Source: Paenibacillus sp. FSL R5-0341
Lineage (GTDB): Bacteria > Bacillota > Bacilli > Paenibacillales > Paenibacillaceae
Direction of reading: 5' to 3'
Assembly: GCF_037975235.1 (NCBI RefSeq)
Contig: NZ_CP150241.1
Span: 1,054,001 to 1,118,000, forward strand
DNA length: 64,000 nucleotides
Shown here: positions 19,418-28,003 of the stretch, piece by piece
How the letters are laid out: the number at the start of each line of letters is the position of its first letter
How positions within the stretch are numbered: the first letter of the stretch is position 1
The notes under the pieces: generated by a model
Databases searched by the model: none
Seen by the model: only the letters and a program-made list of their open reading frames with translations
Told to the model about the DNA's origin: nothing
Position numbers and translations under genes: made by a program

Positions 19418-19447
19418 TTGACAATATAGCTCGAATTGCCATAAAAT
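19418..19447 (+). promoter_or_regulatory. Sigma-A promoter of the siderophore operon
   Basis: TTGACA (19418-19423) and TAAAAT (19442-19447) are 18 bases apart; the -35 is perfect and the -10 matches five of six. The Fur box begins 14 bases downstream, in the start region of transcription. Confidence 0.75.
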
Positions 19448-19461
19448 AGATCTTGTATGAT

Positions 19462-19480
19462 ATTGATAATCATTATCAAT
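19462..19480 (+). promoter_or_regulatory. Perfect Fur box of the siderophore operon
   Basis: ATTGATAATCATTATCAAT is a perfect palindrome containing the full 7-1-7 Bacillus Fur site TGATAATNATTATCA. It shows directly that the operon from 19782 on is iron-repressed. Confidence 0.93.
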
Positions 19481-19571
19481 TTATAATTACAAAAAAATGA
19501 TGAACGTATGAGCAATATAAGTTGAATTAATCATTTACATGCAACGGAGAGGACAGAAAAAACCTGAAAAA

Positions 19572-19672
19572 GCGAAGCGTTCGCCTAAAAGCTTTCTGAA
19601 AGAAAGCTACATCGGAAGCATACGCTTATCCCCGGATTTTTCCCTTGAGAAAAGGGAATCAAAAAAATCTGG
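19572..19672 (+). other. Structured leader of the siderophore operon
   Basis: Between the Fur box and the first start codon lie about 300 non-coding bases with three consecutive hairpins: GCGAA/TTCGC (19572-19584), AGCTTTCT/AGAAAGCT (19590-19608), and a long stem CCGGATTTTT (19632-19641) with AAAAAAATCTGG (19661-19672) topped by CCCTT/AAGGG. I do not recognise a known riboswitch. It could be a post-transcriptional control element or an interspersed repeat inserted in the leader. Confidence 0.5.
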
Positions 19673-19781
19673 CGATAACAGCGATTGGAAGGTTGTTCTG
19701 TCATTGTAGTGTCAGCGTAAATAATCTTTAATTCGACTTATATAGGCGCGAGTACCTTCATTCGATCGAGGAGGATTTTCA

Positions 19782-20807
19782 GTGTTTCCGAAAGGGATTC
19801 ATAATCTGCAAAACCGACTCATTATAAGCAAAGCGAGAGAAATGGGCATCGCCTGTGATCCACTTCTTGAGGGATGCGAAGATTTTCTGAAGCTGTCTGT
19901 AGGAGACAAGCAGATCATCATTAACAAAACCAGATCTCATCGTCTGCCGTTAATTGCTGGTTTGCTCGCGAAGAACAAGCAGGCATGTAATAGGTTGCTG
20001 CATGAACAGGGCATGCCCGTACCGTCATTTATCGTGATCCCGGAGATGGGAAGCGAAGCAGCAGATTTTCTGAAAAGACATAGCTCCATTGTGGTGAAAC
20101 CGCTGGATGCGAGCAGTAGTATGGGCGTGACGTTGGATGTGCGTACCGAAGATGAACTAGAGGCAGCCATTCGTCTTGCGGGTGTTCATGGCAGCAGCAT
20201 TATGCTACAGCAATATGTAACTGGAATTGATTACAGAGTGCTGATTATTAACGGTGAAGTGGCGGCTGTGAATGAGTATCGACCTGTCTATGTCGAGGGA
20301 AACGGGACTTCAACCGTTCGGGCGTTAATCAAGCAGTTGAATCAAGAGCGAATCGAGATGACGCACATTGGGGAGTATGAAGCTTTTCCCCAGGTTGATG
20401 CAGAAGCTGAACGTCTGCTGGAGGTATTACGAGCACAAGGGACAACACTGGATGAAGTACCTGACGCCGGAAAAGAAATCGAGCTATACGATCTCCGTAA
20501 CTCAGCCGCCGGAAAGATCAGTGAATTCTACAAGGATTGTACCGAAATCATTCATCCCGAGAATGCCCGAATGATCATTCAAGCTGCCAAAACTCTTCAG
20601 ATTGATGTCGCTGGAGTCGATGTTCGTTGTCGTGATATCCGCACGCCGATCTCCAGAGATCAGGGAGGCATCCTGGAAGTGAACGCTTTGCCAGATATGA
20701 CACACCACGTCTTTCCCCATGGTGGAACAACTCGTGATGTAGTTCGGTTATACCTGGAATACCTTTGTCAGGAGCTACTCGAGTATAAGACGTATAACAA
20801 CGTATAA
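19782..20807 (+). CDS. ATP-grasp amide ligase, cyanophycin-synthetase-like
   Basis: 341 residues, GTG start after GAGGAGGATTTTC. The ATP-grasp core is recognisable: SIVVKPLDASSSMGVTLDV (ATP-binding loop), MLQQYVTGIDYRVLIING, and C-terminal metal/ATP residues in GILEVNALPDMTHH. The RPVYVEGNGTSTVRALI segment is the hinge seen in cyanophycin synthetases and related gamma/beta-amide ligases. Such enzymes join an amino group to a carboxylate through an acyl phosphate. It is the first gene of the Fur-controlled operon and has no counterpart in the staphyloferrin B locus, so it may add an amino-acid unit to the siderophore or make its precursor. Substrate unknown. Confidence 0.78.
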   Translation: MFPKGIHNLQNRLIISKAREMGIACDPLLEGCEDFLKLSVGDKQIIINKTRSHRLPLIAGLLAKNKQACNRLLHEQGMPVPSFIVIPEMGSEAADFLKRHSSIVVKPLDASSSMGVTLDVRTEDELEAAIRLAGVHGSSIMLQQYVTGIDYRVLIINGEVAAVNEYRPVYVEGNGTSTVRALIKQLNQERIEMTHIGEYEAFPQVDAEAERLLEVLRAQGTTLDEVPDAGKEIELYDLRNSAAGKISEFYKDCTEIIHPENARMIIQAAKTLQIDVAGVDVRCRDIRTPISRDQGGILEVNALPDMTHHVFPHGGTTRDVVRLYLEYLCQELLEYKTYNNV

Positions 20808-20875
20808 AAGATATAAAACAAGAATCACAGGCAGCAAGTTCAGCCTGAATCGATTATAAGGAGCGTTATAGGGCT

Positions 20876-22231
20876 ATGTCAGTAGAGGTGCAGACGGAAT
20901 ATCTGAAGATGCAAAATGAGAAGGAATCCAATGCAAGATCGTACCCCAGACATTTCCCGCTTGTCATTAGCAAGGCCCATGGGGTGAAGATTACCGATAC
21001 GGAAGGCCGCGTATTCTACGACTGCCTGGCTGGTGCAGGAACATTGGCGCTGGGACATAACCATGACACGGTGGTCAACGCCATTCGCGATGTTCTGGAT
21101 CAGCAGATTCCGCTACATACACTGGATTTGGCAACGCCGCTGAAGCTTTCATATATGCAAGAACTATTCTCCATCCTTCCGGAAGAAATGCGAGATAAAG
21201 CCAAGATTCAGTTCTGTGGTCCAACCGGAGCGGATGCCGTAGAAGCAGCCATTAAGCTGGTCAAACATGCCACAGGTGGCAAGTCCATTCTTGCCTTTCA
21301 AGGTGGTTATCACGGTTCAACCCAAGCGACGATGTCGATGAGTGGCAATCTGAGCAAGAAACAGCATCTGCAAAGCCTGCTGCCGGATGTGCATTTCCTG
21401 CCGTTTCCTTATGAATACCGTTGCCCATTTGGTGTTGGTGAAGGCATGACGGCCCAATTAAGCGCACAGTATATCGAGAATTTGCTCGATGATTGCGAGA
21501 GCGGTATTGCGGCACCCTGCGGGGTCATTGTGGAGACCGTACAGGGAGAGGGCGGAGCGATTCCAGCGGATATCGAATGGCTCAAGGAGTTACGTCGTAT
21601 CACAGCAGAGCGAAATATTCCGCTCATTATTGACGAAGTGCAGACAGGCATCGGACGGACAGGGCGAATGTTTTCATTTGAACATGCCGGAATCATACCC
21701 GATGTAATCATCTGCTCCAAAGCGGTTGGCGGTAGTCTGCCAATGTCTGTTGTCATCTACAAAGAAGAGCTGGACCAATGGCAGCCTGGTGCACACACAG
21801 GTACGTTCCGTGGCAATCAGCTAGCCATGGCCGCGGGGCTTGCCACACTTCGCTATATCCGGGAACAGGATATTCTACAAAACGTGCAGCTGCGCAGTGA
21901 GCAGTTCATGAATCAACTGAATGCATTGAAAGAGCGGTATGCAGAGATTGGTGACGTGCGGGGCAGAGGGCTGATGATTGGCGTTGAAGTAGTTGATCCA
22001 ACAGGACGTAAGGATCGTCTGGGACATTATCTCCCCAATGGTGCGCTGGCTGAGTCAATTCAGCGTGAATGCTTCAAGAATGGATTAATTGTAGAACTGG
22101 GCGGGCGTCATTCAGCGGTTGTTCGTTTTCTGCCGCCGCTGAATATTACAGAGCAGGAATCGAACGCGATCCTCGCGATCTTTGAGAAATCGGTAACTGA
22201 AGCGATTACCTTAGCAACGGCCGCATGCTGA
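20876..22231 (+). CDS. Diaminobutyrate-2-oxoglutarate aminotransferase (RhbA/EctB-like)
   Basis: 451 residues, class III PLP aminotransferase. IIDEVQTGIGRTG (Asp253) and IICSKAVGGSLP (Lys282) hold the cofactor; THTGTFRGNQL-like residues (GAHTGTFRGNQLAM) bind its phosphate. FCGPTGADAVEAAIKLVK near residue 115 is typical of L-2,4-diaminobutyrate transaminases, which make Dab from aspartate semialdehyde and glutamate. In rhizobactin and schizokinen pathways this enzyme feeds 1,3-diaminopropane synthesis. Here it takes the place of SbnA/SbnB, which make diaminopropionate in S. aureus. The stop overlaps the MFS gene start. Confidence 0.88.
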   Translation: MSVEVQTEYLKMQNEKESNARSYPRHFPLVISKAHGVKITDTEGRVFYDCLAGAGTLALGHNHDTVVNAIRDVLDQQIPLHTLDLATPLKLSYMQELFSILPEEMRDKAKIQFCGPTGADAVEAAIKLVKHATGGKSILAFQGGYHGSTQATMSMSGNLSKKQHLQSLLPDVHFLPFPYEYRCPFGVGEGMTAQLSAQYIENLLDDCESGIAAPCGVIVETVQGEGGAIPADIEWLKELRRITAERNIPLIIDEVQTGIGRTGRMFSFEHAGIIPDVIICSKAVGGSLPMSVVIYKEELDQWQPGAHTGTFRGNQLAMAAGLATLRYIREQDILQNVQLRSEQFMNQLNALKERYAEIGDVRGRGLMIGVEVVDPTGRKDRLGHYLPNGALAESIQRECFKNGLIVELGGRHSAVVRFLPPLNITEQESNAILAIFEKSVTEAITLATAAC

Positions 22232-23658
22232 AGCTGTCCCTGATGAAGAGGCATGCAGTATTACTCGCGATTCTGATCGGTGCTTTTTCGCTGGTGCTGA
22301 CCAACAGTGCATTTAACCTGCTGCTGCCTTATTTTGTGCAATACTATCAGATCTCTACGACAGCAGGCGGATGGATCATCGCATTGTACATGCTCGCCAT
22401 GACGTTAACGATGCCGCTGGCTTCCCTGATCGTGGACCGACTGGGCCGTAAACAGACGTATATGTTGGGCATCAGTATCTATGGACTCTTCTCGGTGGCA
22501 GGTGCGTTGTTTTATCACTCCATCGAAGTGCTCTTGCTGGTCCGTTTCATGCATGGGGTTGCCGCCGGGCTGATGATTCCGTTATCGCTTGTGCTGCTGT
22601 TTGATGTATACGGACCGGAGGTAAGGGGGCGAATTACCGGAGCGTGGGGCTTGCTGCTTATGCTGGCTCCGGCTGCTGGTCCAACGCTGGGTGGTTTTAT
22701 CATTCAGTACGGAAGGCTTGAAATGCTGTTCTGGCTCAATGTGCCGCTGGCTGTGTTTTCTTTTATCGGGTGCGGCCGAGTCATTCAAACTTATATCCCT
22801 GCCCGCAGGAAAAAATGGCATCCTTTCAGTGTCATGCTGCTAATCTGTGCGGTAGGTGCCCTTAGTCTGGGGGTACAGTTGTACGCAAGTCCTGTCGTGG
22901 CAGTATGGGTACCTTGGCTGCTGATTGCGCTGGGTGTAGTGTTACTCATTCGTTTTGTCCAGACAGAGAACGGTCGCAAGGAACCGTTGATCCGGTACCA
23001 GTTGCTGCGGCGTAATGCCGTCTTTCCGCTGACCGTGCTGATCTCGACCATTCAGGATTGTGTCATGTTTGGCGTGATCTTTGCATTGCCGTTGTTGTTC
23101 CAGGACGTCTTCCACCTGTCGCCGGCCCTGTCCGGTGCGCTGTTCATTCCCTTGTCGATCTGTACAAGTCTGTTCATGTGGATTGGCGGCAGCTTGCTGG
23201 ATCGCGGTCGGTCCAGGCATTTTATCGCATGGGGCACGTTGTTGGTGTCGATATCGATCTTGTCGTTTGCAGTTCTGCCCATGGGAGCATCAATCTGGAT
23301 CATCGGAATACTCATGGCGTGCCGGGGAATTGGCGTTGGCCTGTCAGGCATGAGTATCTCTGCTATCGGTTTACAAGCATTACCGGACGAAGACATGCAC
23401 GAAGGGTCGGTGTTATCGACGACGATTGAGCGGCTGGCTTCTTCGTTTGCGGTGATGGGCATGACGCTGTATTACGATATGCGTTGGCAATGGCTTGCCG
23501 GGGCAGGAACGTCCATGGAGATGGCCAAATGGGGAGCGCTCAAAGAAATCTGTATCGGACTTGGCTGCGCCATACTGCTTACACTTCCCCTGGTCTTACT
23601 TATAACCCGAAAGAAGGTTGGCATCATTGTTCGAGATGGAAAACAAGCTCCGGTCTGA
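22225..23658 (+). CDS. MFS exporter, putative siderophore efflux (SbnD-position)
   Basis: 477 residues with about 14 helices, DHA2/EmrB-QacA type: motif A LIVDRLGRKQTYMLG and motif C region LLLMLAPAAGPTLGG. It lies in the operon between the aminotransferase and the first siderophore synthetase, the same position as sbnD in the staphyloferrin B cluster, so export of the finished siderophore is the natural role. S. aureus SbnD is a shorter MFS protein, so this may be a functional replacement and not an orthologue. It overlaps the preceding gene by seven bases. Confidence 0.82.
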   Translation: MLKLSLMKRHAVLLAILIGAFSLVLTNSAFNLLLPYFVQYYQISTTAGGWIIALYMLAMTLTMPLASLIVDRLGRKQTYMLGISIYGLFSVAGALFYHSIEVLLLVRFMHGVAAGLMIPLSLVLLFDVYGPEVRGRITGAWGLLLMLAPAAGPTLGGFIIQYGRLEMLFWLNVPLAVFSFIGCGRVIQTYIPARRKKWHPFSVMLLICAVGALSLGVQLYASPVVAVWVPWLLIALGVVLLIRFVQTENGRKEPLIRYQLLRRNAVFPLTVLISTIQDCVMFGVIFALPLLFQDVFHLSPALSGALFIPLSICTSLFMWIGGSLLDRGRSRHFIAWGTLLVSISILSFAVLPMGASIWIIGILMACRGIGVGLSGMSISAIGLQALPDEDMHEGSVLSTTIERLASSFAVMGMTLYYDMRWQWLAGAGTSMEMAKWGALKEICIGLGCAILLTLPLVLLITRKKVGIIVRDGKQAPV

Positions 23659-25420
23659 GACTGAGCAGCAGGCCCATGAACATTCGTGCAAGCTGCTGCT
23701 GAACTGTTACATCCGTGAGCTTGCGTTAGAAAAGGAAAGCGATATTCGGATCAATCCGAATACGCTGACGTACGCTGTTGCTTTTCAAGCCAGCGGGGTG
23801 AAGGTGACGGGACAGCTGGCCTATCACTCTGCCATGGGAGAGCATGAATACCTCAGCATGCAATCTGGCGGGGAAGCGGTGCATTATCGCGACCTGGTTC
23901 GCTGGATCACATCTGAGCTAAGTGGAGATACGGCACGGGGAGCGAGTTCTTATTCCCATGGAATACCTAAGAGTGCGATGGAAATGAAGAGTTCACTTGA
24001 GGTGGATATTGCACATCCAAAGGGCGAGAATACGAATCGTGACGAGGCGGCGTATGCCAGAGATTTTGCACAAAAGGTAGATAACAGTGTGGGCAACCTT
24101 ACGTTGTATATCGAACAAGCAGCCGGTCTCGACATCCACGACTATCGCACATCGGAACAGTCACTGTTGTATGGTCATCCGTTCCATCCGTTTCCGAAGA
24201 ACTCCAAAGGCTTTAGCGAGCAGGATGTACAGAAGTACAGTCCGGAGCTACGGACATCGTTTCAACTCTGTTATATCGCCGTGAGGCAGGATGTCTATGT
24301 GCAGGAATGGGTGGATGACGAGGCGGTAATGGATTTGCATGGTCTCCTGCGGAGCCATGTGGAGCCGATTTTAAAAGAAAAGAGTGGAATGTATGGGCTT
24401 CTGCCCGTCCATCCATGGCAATACGCGTACATATCACAGCTGTCCGAAGTACAGCACTATATTCGAGATGAAAAATTAATTCTGCTTGGCAGTGCGGGGC
24501 CAATCGTCTATCCGACTTCTTCGGTCCGTACGGTTTATATTCCGGCATGGAACTGCAATATCAAGCTGTCACTGAACATGCAGATCACCAACATGATTCG
24601 TATCAACAGTGCCGAGCAGATGCGCAGAACATTGGATGCCTCCAGATACGTCAGGCAGCATGACTGTTTCGGTGCTGAACCGCACACCCATATTGCGTAT
24701 GAGACAGGTGTAGCGACATGTGCCTTTGATGATGAAGAATTAACCAGTCTATTTACGATAGCTTATCGGCCCATTGAGTTCGACCCTGCGAATACGTATG
24801 TCTTATCCAGTCTGGTTGAAGCACCCCTTCCTGGGATGCGATCGCGGCTGATGACGTTGCTGGGCGGTGACCGTGACATAGCTGAGCGCTGGCTGGATCG
24901 ATATCTGCAATGTTCTCTACTGCCGATTGTACGGGCGGCGGGTGAGAAAGGAATTCATTTTGAAGCTCATTTGCAGAATACCCTTGTGACCTTAAAGGAT
25001 GGAATGCCTGTCGATTTTATCGTCCGCGATCTGGAAGGGGTCAGTGTGGATGAGGAACTTATAAGTGAGCAGGAACGTGCAGTGTCCGATTTACTATTTT
25101 ATTCGCGAGAGAAAGCCTGGGCGCGGACATCGTACTATTTTATCGTCAATCATCTGGGGTCTTTGATTCATGCGATGGCGCGAGATGTGAACGTCCCGGA
25201 GGAGCATTTCTGGAAACAGGTACGTGAGGTACTTGTGGAGGAACTGGAACGAACGGGCAATGCATATGTGCAACATCTGCTGACAACGGATGCATTTCTG
25301 GCCAAACAAAATTTGGTGAGTTGTCTAAGGGGTATCAGCCAGACCCCGGCCTACGTGCCGGTGAGCAATGTAATGAAACGAATAGGGAGTGAAGTTCGTG
25401 GGAGTGGGATACAGGGCTGA
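23636..25420 (+). CDS. IucA/IucC-family NIS siderophore synthetase 1 (SbnE-like position)
   Basis: About 594 residues. The start is uncertain: ATG 23636 is listed, but TTG 23627 has the better-spaced AAGAAGG; both lie inside the end of the MFS gene. NIS synthetase motifs are intact: GHPFHPFPKNSKGF (carboxylate/ATP region), LLPVHPWQY, a KLSLNMQITN stretch and HFEAHLQNTLV (ATP/metal). These enzymes adenylate citrate or 2-oxoglutarate and form an amide with an amine. Order and neighbours correspond to sbnE. Three distinct synthetases in one operon imply three condensations, as in staphyloferrin B. The overlap with the next gene shows tight coupling. Confidence 0.9.
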   Translation: MENKLRSETEQQAHEHSCKLLLNCYIRELALEKESDIRINPNTLTYAVAFQASGVKVTGQLAYHSAMGEHEYLSMQSGGEAVHYRDLVRWITSELSGDTARGASSYSHGIPKSAMEMKSSLEVDIAHPKGENTNRDEAAYARDFAQKVDNSVGNLTLYIEQAAGLDIHDYRTSEQSLLYGHPFHPFPKNSKGFSEQDVQKYSPELRTSFQLCYIAVRQDVYVQEWVDDEAVMDLHGLLRSHVEPILKEKSGMYGLLPVHPWQYAYISQLSEVQHYIRDEKLILLGSAGPIVYPTSSVRTVYIPAWNCNIKLSLNMQITNMIRINSAEQMRRTLDASRYVRQHDCFGAEPHTHIAYETGVATCAFDDEELTSLFTIAYRPIEFDPANTYVLSSLVEAPLPGMRSRLMTLLGGDRDIAERWLDRYLQCSLLPIVRAAGEKGIHFEAHLQNTLVTLKDGMPVDFIVRDLEGVSVDEELISEQERAVSDLLFYSREKAWARTSYYFIVNHLGSLIHAMARDVNVPEEHFWKQVREVLVEELERTGNAYVQHLLTTDAFLAKQNLVSCLRGISQTPAYVPVSNVMKRIGSEVRGSGIQG

Positions 25421-27230
25421 AGCAGGCGGCAAGACAGAAGCAGTCTACGTGGGTGTACAGGAACGGATCATGCGGCAGACGTTGGAGGCAATGTGGTTCG
25501 AAGGCATTCTGGACAGTCATGTAAGTGGGAGCGAATGGCGAACCGAGGGACTTACATCTTCTGGTCATTCTGTTGCGTACACGTGTGAAGCGGAGCGAAA
25601 GTTTTCATTTGGCCGGGTGAAGGTGAAGAAGGGTTCGATTCAAAGAGAGGGCGTACCTTGCACCGATCTGGATCTGTTTTTGGAGGAAATCGTACTGAAC
25701 GCGTTGAAGGGTGCAAACGTCACAGCTTTTATCCAGGAACTGCTCGAAACGATGGCAAAGGACAGTCAGTGCCGGACCATATTACCCTTGAATATTCCGA
25801 GTGAGGATCGGCATTATGATGCGCTCGAAAGTCACATGACCGACGGTCATCTGTACCACCCGAGCTATAAGTCGAGGTTGGGATTTTCTTTGAAAGACAA
25901 TCTCGCCTATGGCCCAGAGTTTAACACGGAGGTTGCATTAGTCTGGGTTGCTGTGAAAAAAGAATTGGCTCAGACCGCTGTATCCACAGGGTATAGCTCT
26001 GAAGAATTGGTGGGGCAGCATCTGACCGTAGAGGACGTACAGCGATTCCATCAGATGCTGGAGTGCGATGGGAAAGAAGCTTCTGACATTGGTGATCGAT
26101 TTGTGTTCATTCCGGTTCATCCATGGCAGTGGGAGCACCAGTTGGAGACGGTATATGCCCGTCAACTTATGGATGGGGACATTGTGTATCTTGGTCCATC
26201 GTCTTCGCCCTATCGTGCACAGCAATCGATCCGTTCGCTGTCTAACAGAGTGAACCCGGAATCTCCTTACATCAAGCTTGCCCTCAGCATCACCAACACG
26301 TCGAGCACGCGTATTCTGGCACAGCATACGACCCAGAACGCGCCACTGATCAGCGATTGGCTGGATGAACTTGTTCGTGAAGATGAGCTGTTGCAGCAGG
26401 TGCAGTTTGGCATTTTGAAAGAAATCATGGGACTGTCGTTCCGTTATGAGCAGTTGCCTGCAACCCAGTATGGACGGGCCTACGGTACACTCGGTGCGAT
26501 CTGGCGGGAGAATGTATCGGTTCATCTAAAGGAAGGCGAGACCGCATGGCCGCTGAATGCGCTGATGTTGGTGCAGCCGGATGGTGTTCCATTTATTCAG
26601 GATGCTGTAGAACGACATGGTGTGAAAAAGTGGAGCGAGGCCCTTGTTCGCACAGTTACCCTGCCGATTATTCATTTGCTCTATGCACACGGGATTGCGC
26701 TGGAATCTCATGCTCAGAATATCATTTTGGTACTGGAAGATGATCTGCCGAAACGAATCATTATCAAGGATCTGCATGATGGTGTTCGCTACTTACCGGA
26801 TCAACTGTTGCACCCGGAAAGGGCTCCGAAGCTGAACCCCGAGCCGGAAACCCACCGCAAGTTCAATCGGTATTCCTTCATCTATGCCGGAGATGTGTCG
26901 GAAGTTCGTGACTATACGTATGATGCATTCTTCTTTATCTGCATGACGGATATTGCGTTGGCGCTTGAGAAGTTTGGTTTGGCAGAGGAAGCATTCTGGC
27001 AACTGTGCGCAGGTGTGATTGTAGATTATCAGAAGCAGCACCCGGAATACGCAGAGCGGTTTGTTGCATTTGACCTTTTTGCCGAAGATGCACTGATCGA
27101 AGAGATGACCAAGCGTCGTCTGTATGGAGATGGAGAGTTATATTTCCGTAAGGCGAGCAATCCACTCAAGGTATCAAAGGATGCACTTGAATCAAAGAGA
27201 ACACACGAATTAAAGGGAATCGTCGAATGA
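25398..27230 (+). CDS. IucA/IucC-family NIS siderophore synthetase 2 (SbnF-like position)
   Basis: About 610 residues. GTG 25398 is chosen (AGGGAG 8 bases upstream) over GTG 25389. Motifs: GHLYHPSYKSRLGFS, FIPVHPWQW, ALSITNTSSTRI, and ALESHAQNIILV with IIKDLHDGV. The family forms amides between citrate-like acids and amines using ATP. Position directly after the SbnE-like gene and before the SbnG-like gene matches sbnF. The start lies inside the previous gene and the stop overlaps the next by four bases. Confidence 0.9.
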   Translation: MGVGYRAEAGGKTEAVYVGVQERIMRQTLEAMWFEGILDSHVSGSEWRTEGLTSSGHSVAYTCEAERKFSFGRVKVKKGSIQREGVPCTDLDLFLEEIVLNALKGANVTAFIQELLETMAKDSQCRTILPLNIPSEDRHYDALESHMTDGHLYHPSYKSRLGFSLKDNLAYGPEFNTEVALVWVAVKKELAQTAVSTGYSSEELVGQHLTVEDVQRFHQMLECDGKEASDIGDRFVFIPVHPWQWEHQLETVYARQLMDGDIVYLGPSSSPYRAQQSIRSLSNRVNPESPYIKLALSITNTSSTRILAQHTTQNAPLISDWLDELVREDELLQQVQFGILKEIMGLSFRYEQLPATQYGRAYGTLGAIWRENVSVHLKEGETAWPLNALMLVQPDGVPFIQDAVERHGVKKWSEALVRTVTLPIIHLLYAHGIALESHAQNIILVLEDDLPKRIIIKDLHDGVRYLPDQLLHPERAPKLNPEPETHRKFNRYSFIYAGDVSEVRDYTYDAFFFICMTDIALALEKFGLAEEAFWQLCAGVIVDYQKQHPEYAERFVAFDLFAEDALIEEMTKRRLYGDGELYFRKASNPLKVSKDALESKRTHELKGIVE

Positions 27231-28003
27231 GGATTAACACGCTGAAGGAAAAGATTGCACGCAAACAGCCAGTCTATGGCCTTTTTGTATCCATACCACA
27301 CCCGGTCATCATCGAGATGATCGGCCATGCGGAATATGACTTTGTCATTATTGATCTGGAACATGCCGCAACATCGATGGAATCGGTGGAAGAGTTGATT
27401 CGTGCGGCGGAACTGGTGGGCCTAACCCCGTTGGTTCGTATCTCGAAGGTGGAGCGAGCGGAGATTCTTAAAGTGCTTGACTGTGGCGCCCAAGGCATCG
27501 TCATTCCACATGTTGAGCAACTGGAGCAGGTGGAGGAAGCGGTTCGTCACGCCTACTATCATCCGGTTGGTATGCGCAGCTTGAATAGTGGTCGTCCCGG
27601 CGAATTCGGTAAATATCCGCTCACGGGATACATTGGGGAAGCGAACCAACAGGTGATGGTTGTACCCATGATCGAAAGTGTGGAGGGCGTGCGACAAAGT
27701 GCACAGATTCTGTCTCACCCTCAGGTGAGTTTTGTATTGGAAGGCGCGGCGGATCTGTCGCAATCCCTCGGCGTACCATGGCAGACCGAGCACCCAGAAG
27801 TGAGACGTGCACTGGATGAATTGCATGCTACCGCGCAGCAGTGCGAAGTACCTTATGCAACGGTCACGAGAGGCGTGGAAGACATGTCGCTCTGGGCTGA
27901 GCGGGGAGTACATATATACGTGCTGGGTGATGATCGGAATACTGCGTTTCGGGCGTATGCCCAAAAACGGAATGACTACAGGAATGCGGGTGGGCAGATA
28001 TGA
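27227..28003 (+). CDS. SbnG-like citrate synthase (HpcH/HpaI aldolase fold)
   Basis: 258 residues, TIM-barrel of the HpcH/HpaI family: FVIIDLEHAATSMESV (substrate/metal loop), VRISKVERAEILKVLDCGAQGIVIPHV and VVPMIESVEGV. In S. aureus SbnG condenses oxaloacetate with acetyl-CoA to give a dedicated citrate pool for staphyloferrin B. Its place between two synthetase genes and the SbnH-like gene supports the same job, freeing the pathway from the TCA-cycle citrate synthase under iron starvation. ATGA overlaps join it to both neighbours. Confidence 0.87.
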   Translation: MRINTLKEKIARKQPVYGLFVSIPHPVIIEMIGHAEYDFVIIDLEHAATSMESVEELIRAAELVGLTPLVRISKVERAEILKVLDCGAQGIVIPHVEQLEQVEEAVRHAYYHPVGMRSLNSGRPGEFGKYPLTGYIGEANQQVMVVPMIESVEGVRQSAQILSHPQVSFVLEGAADLSQSLGVPWQTEHPEVRRALDELHATAQQCEVPYATVTRGVEDMSLWAERGVHIYVLGDDRNTAFRAYAQKRNDYRNAGGQI

